Of a DNA stretch of 64,000 bases, positions 18,761 to 27,218 are shown piece after piece (the stretch's first letter is position 1; each line of letters starts with the position of its first letter). The notes below the pieces were generated by a model. That model made no database searches. It saw only the letters and a program-made list of their open reading frames with translations, and had not been told where the DNA came from. A program made the position numbers and the translations under genes. Source of the stretch: Dokdonia sp. Dokd-P16 (GTDB lineage Bacteria; Bacteroidota; Bacteroidia; Flavobacteriales; Flavobacteriaceae). Location: positions 2,541,001 to 2,605,000 of the forward strand of contig NZ_CP029151.1 in the NCBI RefSeq assembly GCF_003095655.1. The letters run 5' to 3'.

Positions 18761-19309
18761 ATGAGAATTTTTAAGAACATACGTAGCTTTTTGAATGTTA
18801 TTATAATAGCCTCATTTTTAGCTTTTTCATCAATTATAAGTGGACAGACCTATTCAAATGAGCAAAATGATAGTCAAGGAGTCGCAGAAACGAATGAGTT
18901 ATCTAGAGCCAGTTTTTTATCAACTTTTGGTCTCAGTGCATCCACAAAAACATTAGATCCTGCTCAAAGTGGCAATTCAATCTTTTTAACACAGATAGGA
19001 GAGCTTAATAAAATTAGTATAGGCGTTAAAGCCGAAGCAAGTGAAATTAATTTATCGCAAAATGGCAATGAAAATTTCACACAACTCAATTATAATGTAA
19101 ATACTGTATTTGCTGAGATTGCTCAGAATGGAAATAATAACACTGTCTTAGATTTTGTGAATAGTCCAACATCTAATATCGCCTTAGAATTACAACAAAA
19201 TGGAGATAATTTAAATTTTGAAAGACAAGGAACAAATGCTTTGACAGAATCTTTGAGATTTATACAAACAGAAGCTTCGCCAAATTTGATAATTCGAAGT
19301 AATAATTAA
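18761..19309 (+). CDS. Second curlin-repeat protein (minor subunit/nucleator candidate, CsgB-like)
   Basis: 182 residues with a signal peptide (hydrophobic 10-30, ending SGQ). It has fewer curlin-like units: SGNSIFLTQIGELNKISIG, QNGNENFTQLN, AQNGNNNTVLDF, QQNGDNLNFERQG. Its position after the large subunit and before csgE suggests a nucleator or minor subunit like CsgB, which is inference. The gap before it (125 bases) has no obvious terminator. Confidence 0.75.
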   Translation: MRIFKNIRSFLNVIIIASFLAFSSIISGQTYSNEQNDSQGVAETNELSRASFLSTFGLSASTKTLDPAQSGNSIFLTQIGELNKISIGVKAEASEINLSQNGNENFTQLNYNVNTVFAEIAQNGNNNTVLDFVNSPTSNIALELQQNGDNLNFERQGTNALTESLRFIQTEASPNLIIRSNN

Positions 19310-19331
19310 ATGAAAAATTAAGATTAAAAAC

Positions 19332-20099
19332 TTGATGACAGACATACGCCAAATACTAGCTCTAGTTATTATGTTATTATGGTCCACAATGTCTGTAAGT
19401 CAGTTTTATAACAAAGAAGTAAAGGCAGAAATAAGAGTGCAGAGAAACAGTGAGTTTTTAGAGTTCTTTGCTATTGCCGAAAATAAAACACCATCTGATC
19501 TATCATTAACATATGATTTTATGATATTTCAGACAGATGATGATGGAGAGGTAAATAAAACTAATGAGCAAAAGAGGTTTGAGATAAAAGGTAGAGAAAG
19601 AAAAGTTTTGAGGTCATTATCACTTAGTAACTCTTTCACAAATAGAGTGGTGATCGCCTTTTTAATTTACGACCTTGATGGAAAACCCGTTGGTAAATAT
19701 AGAATTGAACTTCCCCAAGGAAGTCAAACCAAGGCCAGTGAAAATGAAAAAATAAGTAAAGTTTCAAAGGATCAAGAAGTTGCTCAAGACGGATTTGAAA
19801 TAAATGGGCTTGTTATTCAAAAGACAATAACAAAAGCTGGAAGAGACTTTTATAGATTCTTTTACAGTGATTATTATAATAAGGGAATAAAGACAAACAA
19901 GAATATTACAATTGTAGAAATTCCAGGTAGGCAGAGATCTACTAGAATTAGTGTTAAAGTGGGTGATAAAATTGTATGGCAGTTTTTCTCACAACCCAAG
20001 AAAACATTTCTACAAGAGATGGCTTCACTAGCAATGGGAAGATGCATTGTGCAATTGCAAAATTTGGAAAGACAAAAAGAAGATTATTTAAAATATTAA
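19332..20099 (+). CDS. csgE: CsgE with an extra N-terminal CsgH-like domain
   Basis: 255 residues with a signal peptide. Residues about 150-250 match CsgE, the periplasmic cap that guides subunits to CsgG: GLVIQKTITKAGRDFYRFF, NITIVEIPGR, IWQFFSQPKK and QLQNLERQ line up with the E. coli pattern. E. coli CsgE has only about 129 residues. The extra N-terminal 100 residues (AEIRVQRN, LTYDFMIFQTDDDGE, NEQKRFEIKGRERKVL) resemble the beta-sandwich of CsgH, a curli amyloid inhibitor of alphaproteobacteria. The CsgE call is firm; the CsgH likeness is my pattern judgement. Confidence 0.85.
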   Translation: MMTDIRQILALVIMLLWSTMSVSQFYNKEVKAEIRVQRNSEFLEFFAIAENKTPSDLSLTYDFMIFQTDDDGEVNKTNEQKRFEIKGRERKVLRSLSLSNSFTNRVVIAFLIYDLDGKPVGKYRIELPQGSQTKASENEKISKVSKDQEVAQDGFEINGLVIQKTITKAGRDFYRFFYSDYYNKGIKTNKNITIVEIPGRQRSTRISVKVGDKIVWQFFSQPKKTFLQEMASLAMGRCIVQLQNLERQKEDYLKY

Positions 20100-20100
20100 T

Positions 20101-20505
20101 ATGAGAACATTTTTTTTAGTAGTAGCGCTTTGTTTTTATGGAAGTATATGTTTTGGTCAACAATTTTCATATAAACCTAAAAATCCATTTTTTGGAGGAG
20201 ATACGTTCAATTATCAACAATTATTAAGTTCTGCAGCAGCTCAAAACGGCTTAACCGCACCGACAACAGCACAAGAACAAGAATCAGATCTTGATAGATT
20301 TGGAAGAGATTTGAGTGGTCAATTACTTAATCGTATAGAAAGAGAATTATCAGCAGCACAGCTAGATGGGCTTAATATAACAGAAGAAGGCACATTTACA
20401 TTTGGAAATCTTAATGTAGAGGTTTTTGAAACGTTTGAGGGCTTGGTAATCAATATTCTCGACACTACAAACGGGGAAGAAACCCAAGTTATAGTTCCAA
20501 ATTAA
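20101..20505 (+). CDS. csgF: Curli assembly factor CsgF
   Basis: 134 residues with a signal peptide ending CFGQ. The mature start QFSYKPKNPFFGGDTFNYQQLLSSAAAQN matches the conserved CsgF N-terminus (F-x-F-x-N-P-x-F-G-G and L-x-S-A-x-A-Q-N), which binds inside the CsgG pore. The later LDRFGRDLSGQLLNRI and the C-terminal beta part also fit. It starts 1 base after the csgE stop, so it is translationally linked. Confidence 0.93.
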   Translation: MRTFFLVVALCFYGSICFGQQFSYKPKNPFFGGDTFNYQQLLSSAAAQNGLTAPTTAQEQESDLDRFGRDLSGQLLNRIERELSAAQLDGLNITEEGTFTFGNLNVEVFETFEGLVINILDTTNGEETQVIVPN

Positions 20506-20514
20506 ACTCAATTT

Positions 20515-21921
20515 ATGAAATTATTTACAAGGCTGGTATGTTTGTTCAGTTCATTGCTTCTCGCTTCTTGTGGAGCTTATTTTAACCAACCATTTAATCA
20601 AACTTCTGCTAGAGTAGGAGAGTTGTCAAAATCGTCAAATAAACTACTTGATTTGCCAGAAGCAGCTTCTAAAGTCGAGGTGGCTGTATATAATTTCAGT
20701 GATCAAACAGGTCAATTTAAGCCTGTAGAAAACGGCAGTACTTTCAGTACAGCCGTGACTCAAGGTGGCACTACAATTTTAATAAAAGCTCTTGAAGATA
20801 GTGGCTGGTTCAAGCCTATTGAACGTGAGAATTTATCAAACCTTTCTACGGAGCGAAACATTATACGTAACACAAAAAAAGAATATATAAAAAACCTCAA
20901 CCCGAATGAGCCGCCGTTACCTCCTTTATTATATGCAGGTTTAATCTTAGAGGGAGGGATCATCTCTTACGATACTAATATAGTGACCGGTGGAATAGGT
21001 GCGAGGTACTTTGGGCTAGGAGGTTCAGCGCAGTATAGACAGGATCGTATCACAATATATCTAAGAGCTGTCAAAACTACAAATGGAGAGATTTTGAAAA
21101 CGATTTATGTTTCTAAAACTATATTATCACAAGCGCTAGATGCTAGTTTTTTTAGATTCGTTAAGTTTCAAAGACTTCTGGAAGCAGAAACAGGAATTAC
21201 TCAAAGTGAACCTGTACAAATTGCAGTAAAAGATGCTATAGAAAAAGCAGTACATGATTTAGTATTAGAAGGAATAGAAAATGAGTATTGGAGTTCAAAG
21301 CAAGGTAGTGCTGTAAATGATAGTCTTGTAGCAAAGTATAGAGAAGAAAAATCGCTTGAGGAATCTCAAGGGCTATATGACCGTATGTTTGTTAAAAACG
21401 ATTATAATAATTATGTATTACTGGACGTAGGTGTTAACTTAATCGATGGTGATTATGTCCCTAAAAAACTAGGTTTGTTAGGTAGATTATCTTATGAGAA
21501 GAGCATTTCAAATTCATTTAGTTTAAATTTAGCTGGAAGTGTATTTCAAATTAATAATGGAGATGTTCTTAAAAATTATTTTGGAAGTATTGATTTAAAC
21601 TCAAAAATGTACTTACTGCCTAACGACAATTTTGGACCCTATATTTATGGCGGTCCAGGAGTCGTTATAGATGGTGTGAATTCTAGTGAGGATGGTTTGT
21701 CATTAGGTGAAGCATTTGTCAAATTACAGTATGGGGGAGGGCTCCAATATAAACTTTCTCCTAGATTGCATTTTAATGCTTTTGCCGAGCATAACATTAT
21801 GTTGGATGATGAATTAGACGGTGTTTCTCAAGGTAAAAGAGACGACTTTTATTTCACATTTGGAGTTGGACTGAAGTATGGTTTTAGTTTCAAGAAGAAG
21901 AAAATAGCAATAAAAAATTAA
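20515..21921 (+). CDS. csgG: Curli secretion pore CsgG fused to a C-terminal beta-barrel-like domain
   Basis: 468 residues. The signal peptide has a lipobox (LLLASC, Cys19). Residues about 40-270 are CsgG: KVEVAVYNFSDQTGQFK, TTILIKALEDSGWFKPIERENL, LLYAGLILEGGIISYDTN, RITIYLRAVKTTNGEIL, then a helix before residue 270. E. coli CsgG ends there (277). The extra 180 residues (from about YVLLDVGVNL) alternate like an outer-membrane beta barrel and end GLKYGFSFKKK. The pore forms a nonamer in the outer membrane, so nine such extensions would surround it. Confidence 0.92.
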   Translation: MKLFTRLVCLFSSLLLASCGAYFNQPFNQTSARVGELSKSSNKLLDLPEAASKVEVAVYNFSDQTGQFKPVENGSTFSTAVTQGGTTILIKALEDSGWFKPIERENLSNLSTERNIIRNTKKEYIKNLNPNEPPLPPLLYAGLILEGGIISYDTNIVTGGIGARYFGLGGSAQYRQDRITIYLRAVKTTNGEILKTIYVSKTILSQALDASFFRFVKFQRLLEAETGITQSEPVQIAVKDAIEKAVHDLVLEGIENEYWSSKQGSAVNDSLVAKYREEKSLEESQGLYDRMFVKNDYNNYVLLDVGVNLIDGDYVPKKLGLLGRLSYEKSISNSFSLNLAGSVFQINNGDVLKNYFGSIDLNSKMYLLPNDNFGPYIYGGPGVVIDGVNSSEDGLSLGEAFVKLQYGGGLQYKLSPRLHFNAFAEHNIMLDDELDGVSQGKRDDFYFTFGVGLKYGFSFKKKKIAIKN

Positions 21922-21948
21922 TAAGATTTAATTAAAAACTAAAGAATA

Positions 21949-23475
21949 ATGAATTATCTGAAAAGCTTTGTTACTGCCATTTTGATTGGTTCTCTATTTT
22001 TTAGCTGTAGTGAAGATAGCATAGAAGGGGAAACTTTTGGGACTATTACAGGAACTGTAATAAGCGACGAATCTGGAGAGCCTTTGGAGGATGTGAAAAT
22101 AACTACAAATCCTGCTTCCACGACTGCTTTTTCAGATAATGATGGGTTTTTTACACTTGATAATGTATTAGTTAGGAATTATTCTGTACAAGCGGAGTTG
22201 GATGAGTTTTTGACAGATTTTGAAGCAGTTGAGGTCAATGAAGGTCAGGTGTCAGTAGTCGCCTTTGAAATGAAGATATCAAATAATATAAATAATTCAC
22301 CTAGTGTACCAGATCTCATATTCCCTGAAGACGGAGCAGAAGATATTCCTTTAGAAGTTACCTTAGCCTGGAATTCAATAGATCCGGAAGAAGACGAAAT
22401 TGAGTATCTGATAGAGCTAAGGAATGGCTCTACTAATGAAATTGAAAGCTTTGAGGTCTCACAAGACACAACCTTAGTTGTAGATAATCTTAGTCTTTCC
22501 ACAAATTACTTTTGGCAGGTAATAGCAAATGATCAGAATAATCCAGATGTTTTATCTGAGATAGGATCATTTAAGACATTTTCGGCATTAAATAATCCCT
22601 TTCTATTCGTAAAAAGAGTTGGTACAAATAATGTAATCTTTTCTGGAGATTCATCAGAGAATGTAGAAGACAGTGAGGATATAGATGTGAATGTCTTACA
22701 ACTCACAGACGAAGAAACAAACAGCTTTAGACCTAAACGAAATTTAGAAACTCAGGCAATCGCTTTTCTGAGAAATATAGGAGGCGAAACTCATCTTTTT
22801 AAAATGGACTTTTCTGGTGAAAATATTACTCAAGTTACAAGTGCTGTTCCAGTAGCAGGATTTCGTCAGGAAGAGGTTCAATTTAGTTGGTCGCAAAATG
22901 GACAAAGTTTGTTATACCCTAATTTTGATAAATTATATAGAATCAATACAGATGGAAGTGGTAATACATTATTGTATAGTACCCCTGATGGGGCCCTGAT
23001 AAATGAAATTGCTGTTTCTAATGCTAATTCTAATGAAATTGTTATAAAGACTAATAATACAAGAGGTTACGGTTGTAGAATAGTCGCTGTATCATTATCT
23101 AGCCAACAGGAAGTGCAAGTAGTTTCAGAGGGATTAGGTGGAGGATATTCAGGCTTAGATATTAGTGCTAATGGCTCAGATATTATATATGCTAGAGACG
23201 TAAATGAGTTTGAGGACCCTCAAGTCTACAGGTTGTTTAAATCTAGAGTATTTGTTTTTAATAGAGATACGGCAACTACCACAAGTATAAATACGGATGT
23301 AGCATTAGGACAGAATGACTTAAATCCAAGTTTTTCACCTGATGAGGGGCGTTTGATTTTAACTAGAAAATTAAATAATCAGAATGCCACTTCAGAAATA
23401 CTTATTGTTAATCTAGAAACGACTGATAACAATCAAGAATTATTCTCTAATGCCTCCATGGCAAATTGGGATTAA
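21949..23475 (+). CDS. Lipoprotein with carboxypeptidase-regulatory, FN3-like and propeller-like domains
   Basis: 508 residues. The signal peptide has a lipobox (LFFSC, Cys20). Domain order: a CarboxypepD_reg-type domain (ITGTVISDESGEPLEDVKI, about 30-110), a fibronectin-III-like module (SPSVPDLIFPEDGAEDIPLEVTLAW to NDQNN, about 118-205), then WD40/TolB-like propeller repeats (FSWSQNGQSLLYPNFD, ISANGSDIIYA, PSFSPDEGRLILTRK). It is the last gene of the curli operon, 27 bases after csgG, and may anchor or sense the fibre at the surface. That role is inference. Confidence 0.75.
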   Translation: MNYLKSFVTAILIGSLFFSCSEDSIEGETFGTITGTVISDESGEPLEDVKITTNPASTTAFSDNDGFFTLDNVLVRNYSVQAELDEFLTDFEAVEVNEGQVSVVAFEMKISNNINNSPSVPDLIFPEDGAEDIPLEVTLAWNSIDPEEDEIEYLIELRNGSTNEIESFEVSQDTTLVVDNLSLSTNYFWQVIANDQNNPDVLSEIGSFKTFSALNNPFLFVKRVGTNNVIFSGDSSENVEDSEDIDVNVLQLTDEETNSFRPKRNLETQAIAFLRNIGGETHLFKMDFSGENITQVTSAVPVAGFRQEEVQFSWSQNGQSLLYPNFDKLYRINTDGSGNTLLYSTPDGALINEIAVSNANSNEIVIKTNNTRGYGCRIVAVSLSSQQEVQVVSEGLGGGYSGLDISANGSDIIYARDVNEFEDPQVYRLFKSRVFVFNRDTATTTSINTDVALGQNDLNPSFSPDEGRLILTRKLNNQNATSEILIVNLETTDNNQELFSNASMANWD

Positions 23476-23497
23476 ATCATTTTCATTACATTAAATA

Positions 23498-23534
23498 AGA
23501 TTAAAGCGCATTACCATTTAGTGCGCTTTAATCT
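23498..23534. terminator. Bidirectional terminator between curli operon and MACPF gene
   Basis: Perfect stem AGATTAAAGCGCA / TGCGCTTTAATCT apart from the loop, between two convergent stops. Confidence 0.9.
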
Positions 23535-23556
23535 TTTGTGTCTATTGGTTTTCTAT

Positions 23557-26500
23557 CTATTTCGCTCGCATTCCTTTCTTCAAAACGCTTCTTGTAGTTT
23601 TATTTAATGCGTAATCAAGTGGTTTCTTGCCTTTATGATTTATTTGATTTGAATCTGCATCACTAGTTATCAAGAGTTCAATTATAGGTAGCGCATATTC
23701 CTTTTGACTAGCTAGAATATGTAATGCTGTATTGCCAGATGGATCTTGAATGTTTACGTCAGCACCTAACTCAATTAGGTTTTGCATTATTAATTTACTG
23801 TCTTCTGTCAAAGATCTGCTTAGTGTATGTATTGGATAATTACCATCATCAAATGCGACATTTAATTCTATTTCTTTCTGTTTTACAAGTAGTAATACCC
23901 CTTCAGTAAAATGATAATCTATGGCTATTCTTAAATGCTCTTGACTGCATGTAGCTCCATTTTTAATAAGCTCTTTTAGAGAACCTATCATTTTATAACG
24001 GATAGCATCTTCAATAGCTAGGGAAGGATTTGCTCCATTAGATAATAGCCTTTTTAGAACTGATAAATTTCCTTTACGTGCTGCACTGCGAATAAATTCA
24101 TTACTATTTAAACTAGATACATAATCCATTAATAATAAAATAAGAGGTTCATTTTTAGTTTCCATTGCATTAGCTAGTGACTCATCAGCTTTGGCTCCGC
24201 TTTTTAATAAGGAATTTACAATTTCAATATTTTCTGTTTCTGTCGCGTCTAGTAAAGCATTGTCAAGGTTAATGTTTCCTTGATTCACAAGTAACTCAAC
24301 GAGACCTAGGTTTTCATTTGTAATTGCTGATTCGATGAGTAGTGGGTCTGTAGTGTCTGCTCCCATAGAGATTAAGTACTGACTTATAGTTTGGTTCTCT
24401 ATAGTTATGGCTTTATTAATCCCTCTACTAGGGTTACTATTATTAGACACCAATAGTTTTACCATGTCAACATTCTCACCAGCTACAGCAAGGGGCAACA
24501 GATTATCAACATCTACTCCTACTTTCTTTGTTGCAATCACAGATGCTGCAAAAGGTAAGTTGTTTTCTTTAATAGCTGCTTTCATAGCTACATGTGGGTT
24601 TCCATTATACAGGTTTAATACATCATTAAATAATTGAGCATCATCTTTCTGAGCAGCATAAAATAGTGCGCTGTCTGGAGCTGCCTTATTTTGAAGTGCG
24701 ACATTGATAGCGTTGATATTCTCTTTAGTAATGGCATACTCTAATGACTCAGAGGCATTTCCGCCATTTTTAAGTGAGATATCTAGAATTTCATAATTAT
24801 TGTTGTCTGTTGCTATATTAGAGATTTTATTACTGCTTATATGTGCATTCTTATTAATAAAGTAATTGAATAACGCTGTGTTATCAAGCATTGATGTGAC
24901 TTCGAGAGTATTTTCATTTGCTTCAGTTACAGGTATGATTATGTTTTTAAGATCTTCATTACCATTTCTCAGAGCGCTATCTAAAAGAGACGCATCTGCG
25001 GTTGCACCGAGTGTTGTAAATTTTTTAGCGAGCTCAGCATCATTGTTTTCTACGGCTAGTGATAATTCTTTTTTACCTGCTTTAAATGCTTTAAACTCCA
25101 CACTCATTAAAGCTTTGACAGATGGATAATGATCTGTGTCTAGTGCAAATGATAAATCATTGTTTACAGGAGTAGCTCCTTCCCTCAGTAATGCATAAAT
25201 AATAGGTTCGCTTTGAAAAGCAACCGCCTTATAAATCATATTATTTTTAAAAGGAGCACCTCTTTCTAAAAGGATTAATACTTTTTGTTCATCAAAATAT
25301 TCTTTAAGGAATAGCAAGTCGAGATCCTCACTATTTGGTATTACTCCTTTATCTAGTACAAAATTTAGTATTTGTGAGGATTGTTTTGAAGTAATAATAG
25401 CGGCGATTAACCCAGGGATTCTTCTAGTTGCATTCTGTGTTAGTAAAGTTTTCATGCGAGCTAGATCACCTATGTTTGCAGCTCTTACAATCTCTGTTTG
25501 TAATGCAGTATTATAATGTTGTGCGTTATTTTCTAATAATTTTTTTTCCTTTTCTAGAGATAATACGTAAGCTACCTCATAAATATCGCCGTCTATAGTC
25601 GTTATCTCCACATCTTTATGAATATCCCTTACGAGCGCTTCTTTATAAAAAGTTTTTGCTTCTTCGGGGCCAGAAACTCGTAAGCGCTTACGTTCTCTAC
25701 TTTTGACTAGTTTTTTTGTGTCATCCCATACACTTACATATCCTTTTTCTAAGTCCTCAGGTTTTGCTGTAATGATGACTTGCTTATTGAGTTTTATTTC
25801 TTCGTCAGTGATTAAGGTTTCTAGCCGTACACCGCCACGATCTATTAGTGGTGCGGTACGTAGCATAGCTTCGTCTTTTGAAAATCCTCCAAAAAATAAA
25901 TCACCCGTATAGGCATCCACATCACTTGAGGTAGCGCCAGCACTTTTTTTAACTAGTTTGTCGATAGATTGTTTGAAACGCAAGGAATATTTAGTGAAAT
26001 AAGCAGAAGGCTGCGGGGCATGTAATTGATTTTTAGAAGTGCGTACAGCTATTTCAATAACACTATCGAGCAATTGTATTTTCCTTTCTTTTTTCTGTAT
26101 GTTTTCTGTAGTTAGGTTTTTAAAAGCCTTAGTCCAAGGTTGTAGTGTAACATCTATGGGGGCAGCATTGTTTTCTAAAGTAGCTTGCCAGTCTGTAAAC
26201 CATGGTGCGTTTATATCACCTCCCTTTGTAAATGAGCTGCTAGATCCAGCGGTAATATATGGATCTGTATCCTCTTGATTTTGATGTGATGCACTAATGT
26301 CTTCAATTACTTTTTTCTTAAATAAGTCACGATTATATGGAGAGTATATAAAATCGTCACTTTTGATTAAATTCCTTTTTAAGAAAAGACCTCCATAAAT
26401 TACTTCATGGGCATAATGTGTCCCGTAACGGTATATAAATCCTTCTGGGGTAATATCGCGTCCCAGTCTTTTAAAATCTTCAACCATGGCACTGTCTAGT

Positions 26501-26934
26501 ACGTTAGAAGAAACCGCTGCGAGTATATCTTTTGATAATGGTATTTGTTTTTTAGTATAAACTAAGAGGGTTTTATTTGACTCTTCGTTATCAAAGCCTT
26601 TATAATGTGCTTTACTTTGTACCGCATGATAGGGTTTTGAAAGCGTATCGGCATTTAAAATTTGTTTTTCAAACTCGTAGGGAGATGTTATAAAATGAAA
26701 ACTCTCCACTGGACTAGTATTAAGTTGAGTACTATGTACAGATCCGTTGATGAGTTGTTTTCCTTTTGAAGATCCTAGCCAGTCTAGCGCATCAACATAA
26801 CGTATGTCAAAACCCTGTCCTATGACATTGGGGTGTTGTTTTTGCTGGCAGAACAATGGGTTATTTAAAAGAAATAGGAATAGGGGGAGCATAAAGTATT
26901 CCTTTCGGAAAAAGCGTGTAGTCTCCAAAGGCAA
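23557..26934 (-). CDS. Secreted MACPF (perforin-like) protein with C-terminal ankyrin repeats
   Basis: 1125 residues. The signal peptide is best with the ATG at 26934 (basic RFFRKEYF then a hydrophobic run to FCQ). The ATG at 26892 is an alternative. Residues 170-182 read YGTHY, six residues, then GG: exactly the MACPF signature [YW]-G-[TS]-H-[FY]-x6-GG. From about residue 480 to the end there are many ankyrin-like units (for example AATDNNNYEILDISLKNGG, GNLSVLKRLLSNGANPSLA, SGNTALHILASQKEYALPIIELL). MACPF proteins form membrane pores; bacterial cases include antimicrobial toxins of Bacteroides. Pore activity is inference. Confidence 0.85.
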   Translation of the reverse strand: MPLETTRFFRKEYFMLPLFLFLLNNPLFCQQKQHPNVIGQGFDIRYVDALDWLGSSKGKQLINGSVHSTQLNTSPVESFHFITSPYEFEKQILNADTLSKPYHAVQSKAHYKGFDNEESNKTLLVYTKKQIPLSKDILAAVSSNVLDSAMVEDFKRLGRDITPEGFIYRYGTHYAHEVIYGGLFLKRNLIKSDDFIYSPYNRDLFKKKVIEDISASHQNQEDTDPYITAGSSSSFTKGGDINAPWFTDWQATLENNAAPIDVTLQPWTKAFKNLTTENIQKKERKIQLLDSVIEIAVRTSKNQLHAPQPSAYFTKYSLRFKQSIDKLVKKSAGATSSDVDAYTGDLFFGGFSKDEAMLRTAPLIDRGGVRLETLITDEEIKLNKQVIITAKPEDLEKGYVSVWDDTKKLVKSRERKRLRVSGPEEAKTFYKEALVRDIHKDVEITTIDGDIYEVAYVLSLEKEKKLLENNAQHYNTALQTEIVRAANIGDLARMKTLLTQNATRRIPGLIAAIITSKQSSQILNFVLDKGVIPNSEDLDLLFLKEYFDEQKVLILLERGAPFKNNMIYKAVAFQSEPIIYALLREGATPVNNDLSFALDTDHYPSVKALMSVEFKAFKAGKKELSLAVENNDAELAKKFTTLGATADASLLDSALRNGNEDLKNIIIPVTEANENTLEVTSMLDNTALFNYFINKNAHISSNKISNIATDNNNYEILDISLKNGGNASESLEYAITKENINAINVALQNKAAPDSALFYAAQKDDAQLFNDVLNLYNGNPHVAMKAAIKENNLPFAASVIATKKVGVDVDNLLPLAVAGENVDMVKLLVSNNSNPSRGINKAITIENQTISQYLISMGADTTDPLLIESAITNENLGLVELLVNQGNINLDNALLDATETENIEIVNSLLKSGAKADESLANAMETKNEPLILLLMDYVSSLNSNEFIRSAARKGNLSVLKRLLSNGANPSLAIEDAIRYKMIGSLKELIKNGATCSQEHLRIAIDYHFTEGVLLLVKQKEIELNVAFDDGNYPIHTLSRSLTEDSKLIMQNLIELGADVNIQDPSGNTALHILASQKEYALPIIELLITSDADSNQINHKGKKPLDYALNKTTRSVLKKGMRAK

Positions 26935-27085
26935 AGGTATTAGTTAAATAAAATGGTCAATATGTAACTAAAATACTTATAAAATAGCTAAGAAAAAATT
27001 CAATTAGATTAAGGTGTAAATAACTGGATTAAAGAGGGTTTGAGGTAAAATGTTTGTAAGAAACGACTGATTTTTAATGATTTTT

Positions 27086-27109
27086 ATCACGCTTTCGCGA
27101 AAGCGTGAT
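27086..27109. repeat. TTTCGCGAAA palindrome, longest copy (24 bp)
   Basis: Perfect 24-base palindrome (ATCACGCTTTCG and its mirror) in the divergent region between the MACPF gene and purM. Both arms extend beyond the common core. Confidence 0.9.
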
Positions 27110-27193
27110 TATAAGATATAACAGAGAATAAATTATTTTATACGCCAGGTCAAACTGTTTGTAAATCAATTTTAAAGCCCATTATATAATCCC

Positions 27194-27201
27194 TATTTTT
27201 G
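27194..27201 (+). promoter_or_regulatory. Possible -7 box of purM
   Basis: TATTTTTG fits TAnnTTTG, 17 bases before the ATG. No good -33 partner at the usual distance. Confidence 0.35.
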
Positions 27202-27218
27202 CGATGTAAAATTTATAG

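Noticed and set aside
24407..26278. Plus-strand ORFs opposite the MACPF-ankyrin gene
   Set aside because: They are antisense shadows with no ribosome site or family signal.
23557..26934. Ordinary cytosolic ankyrin protein
   Set aside because: The signal peptide and full MACPF signature point to a secreted pore-forming-type protein.
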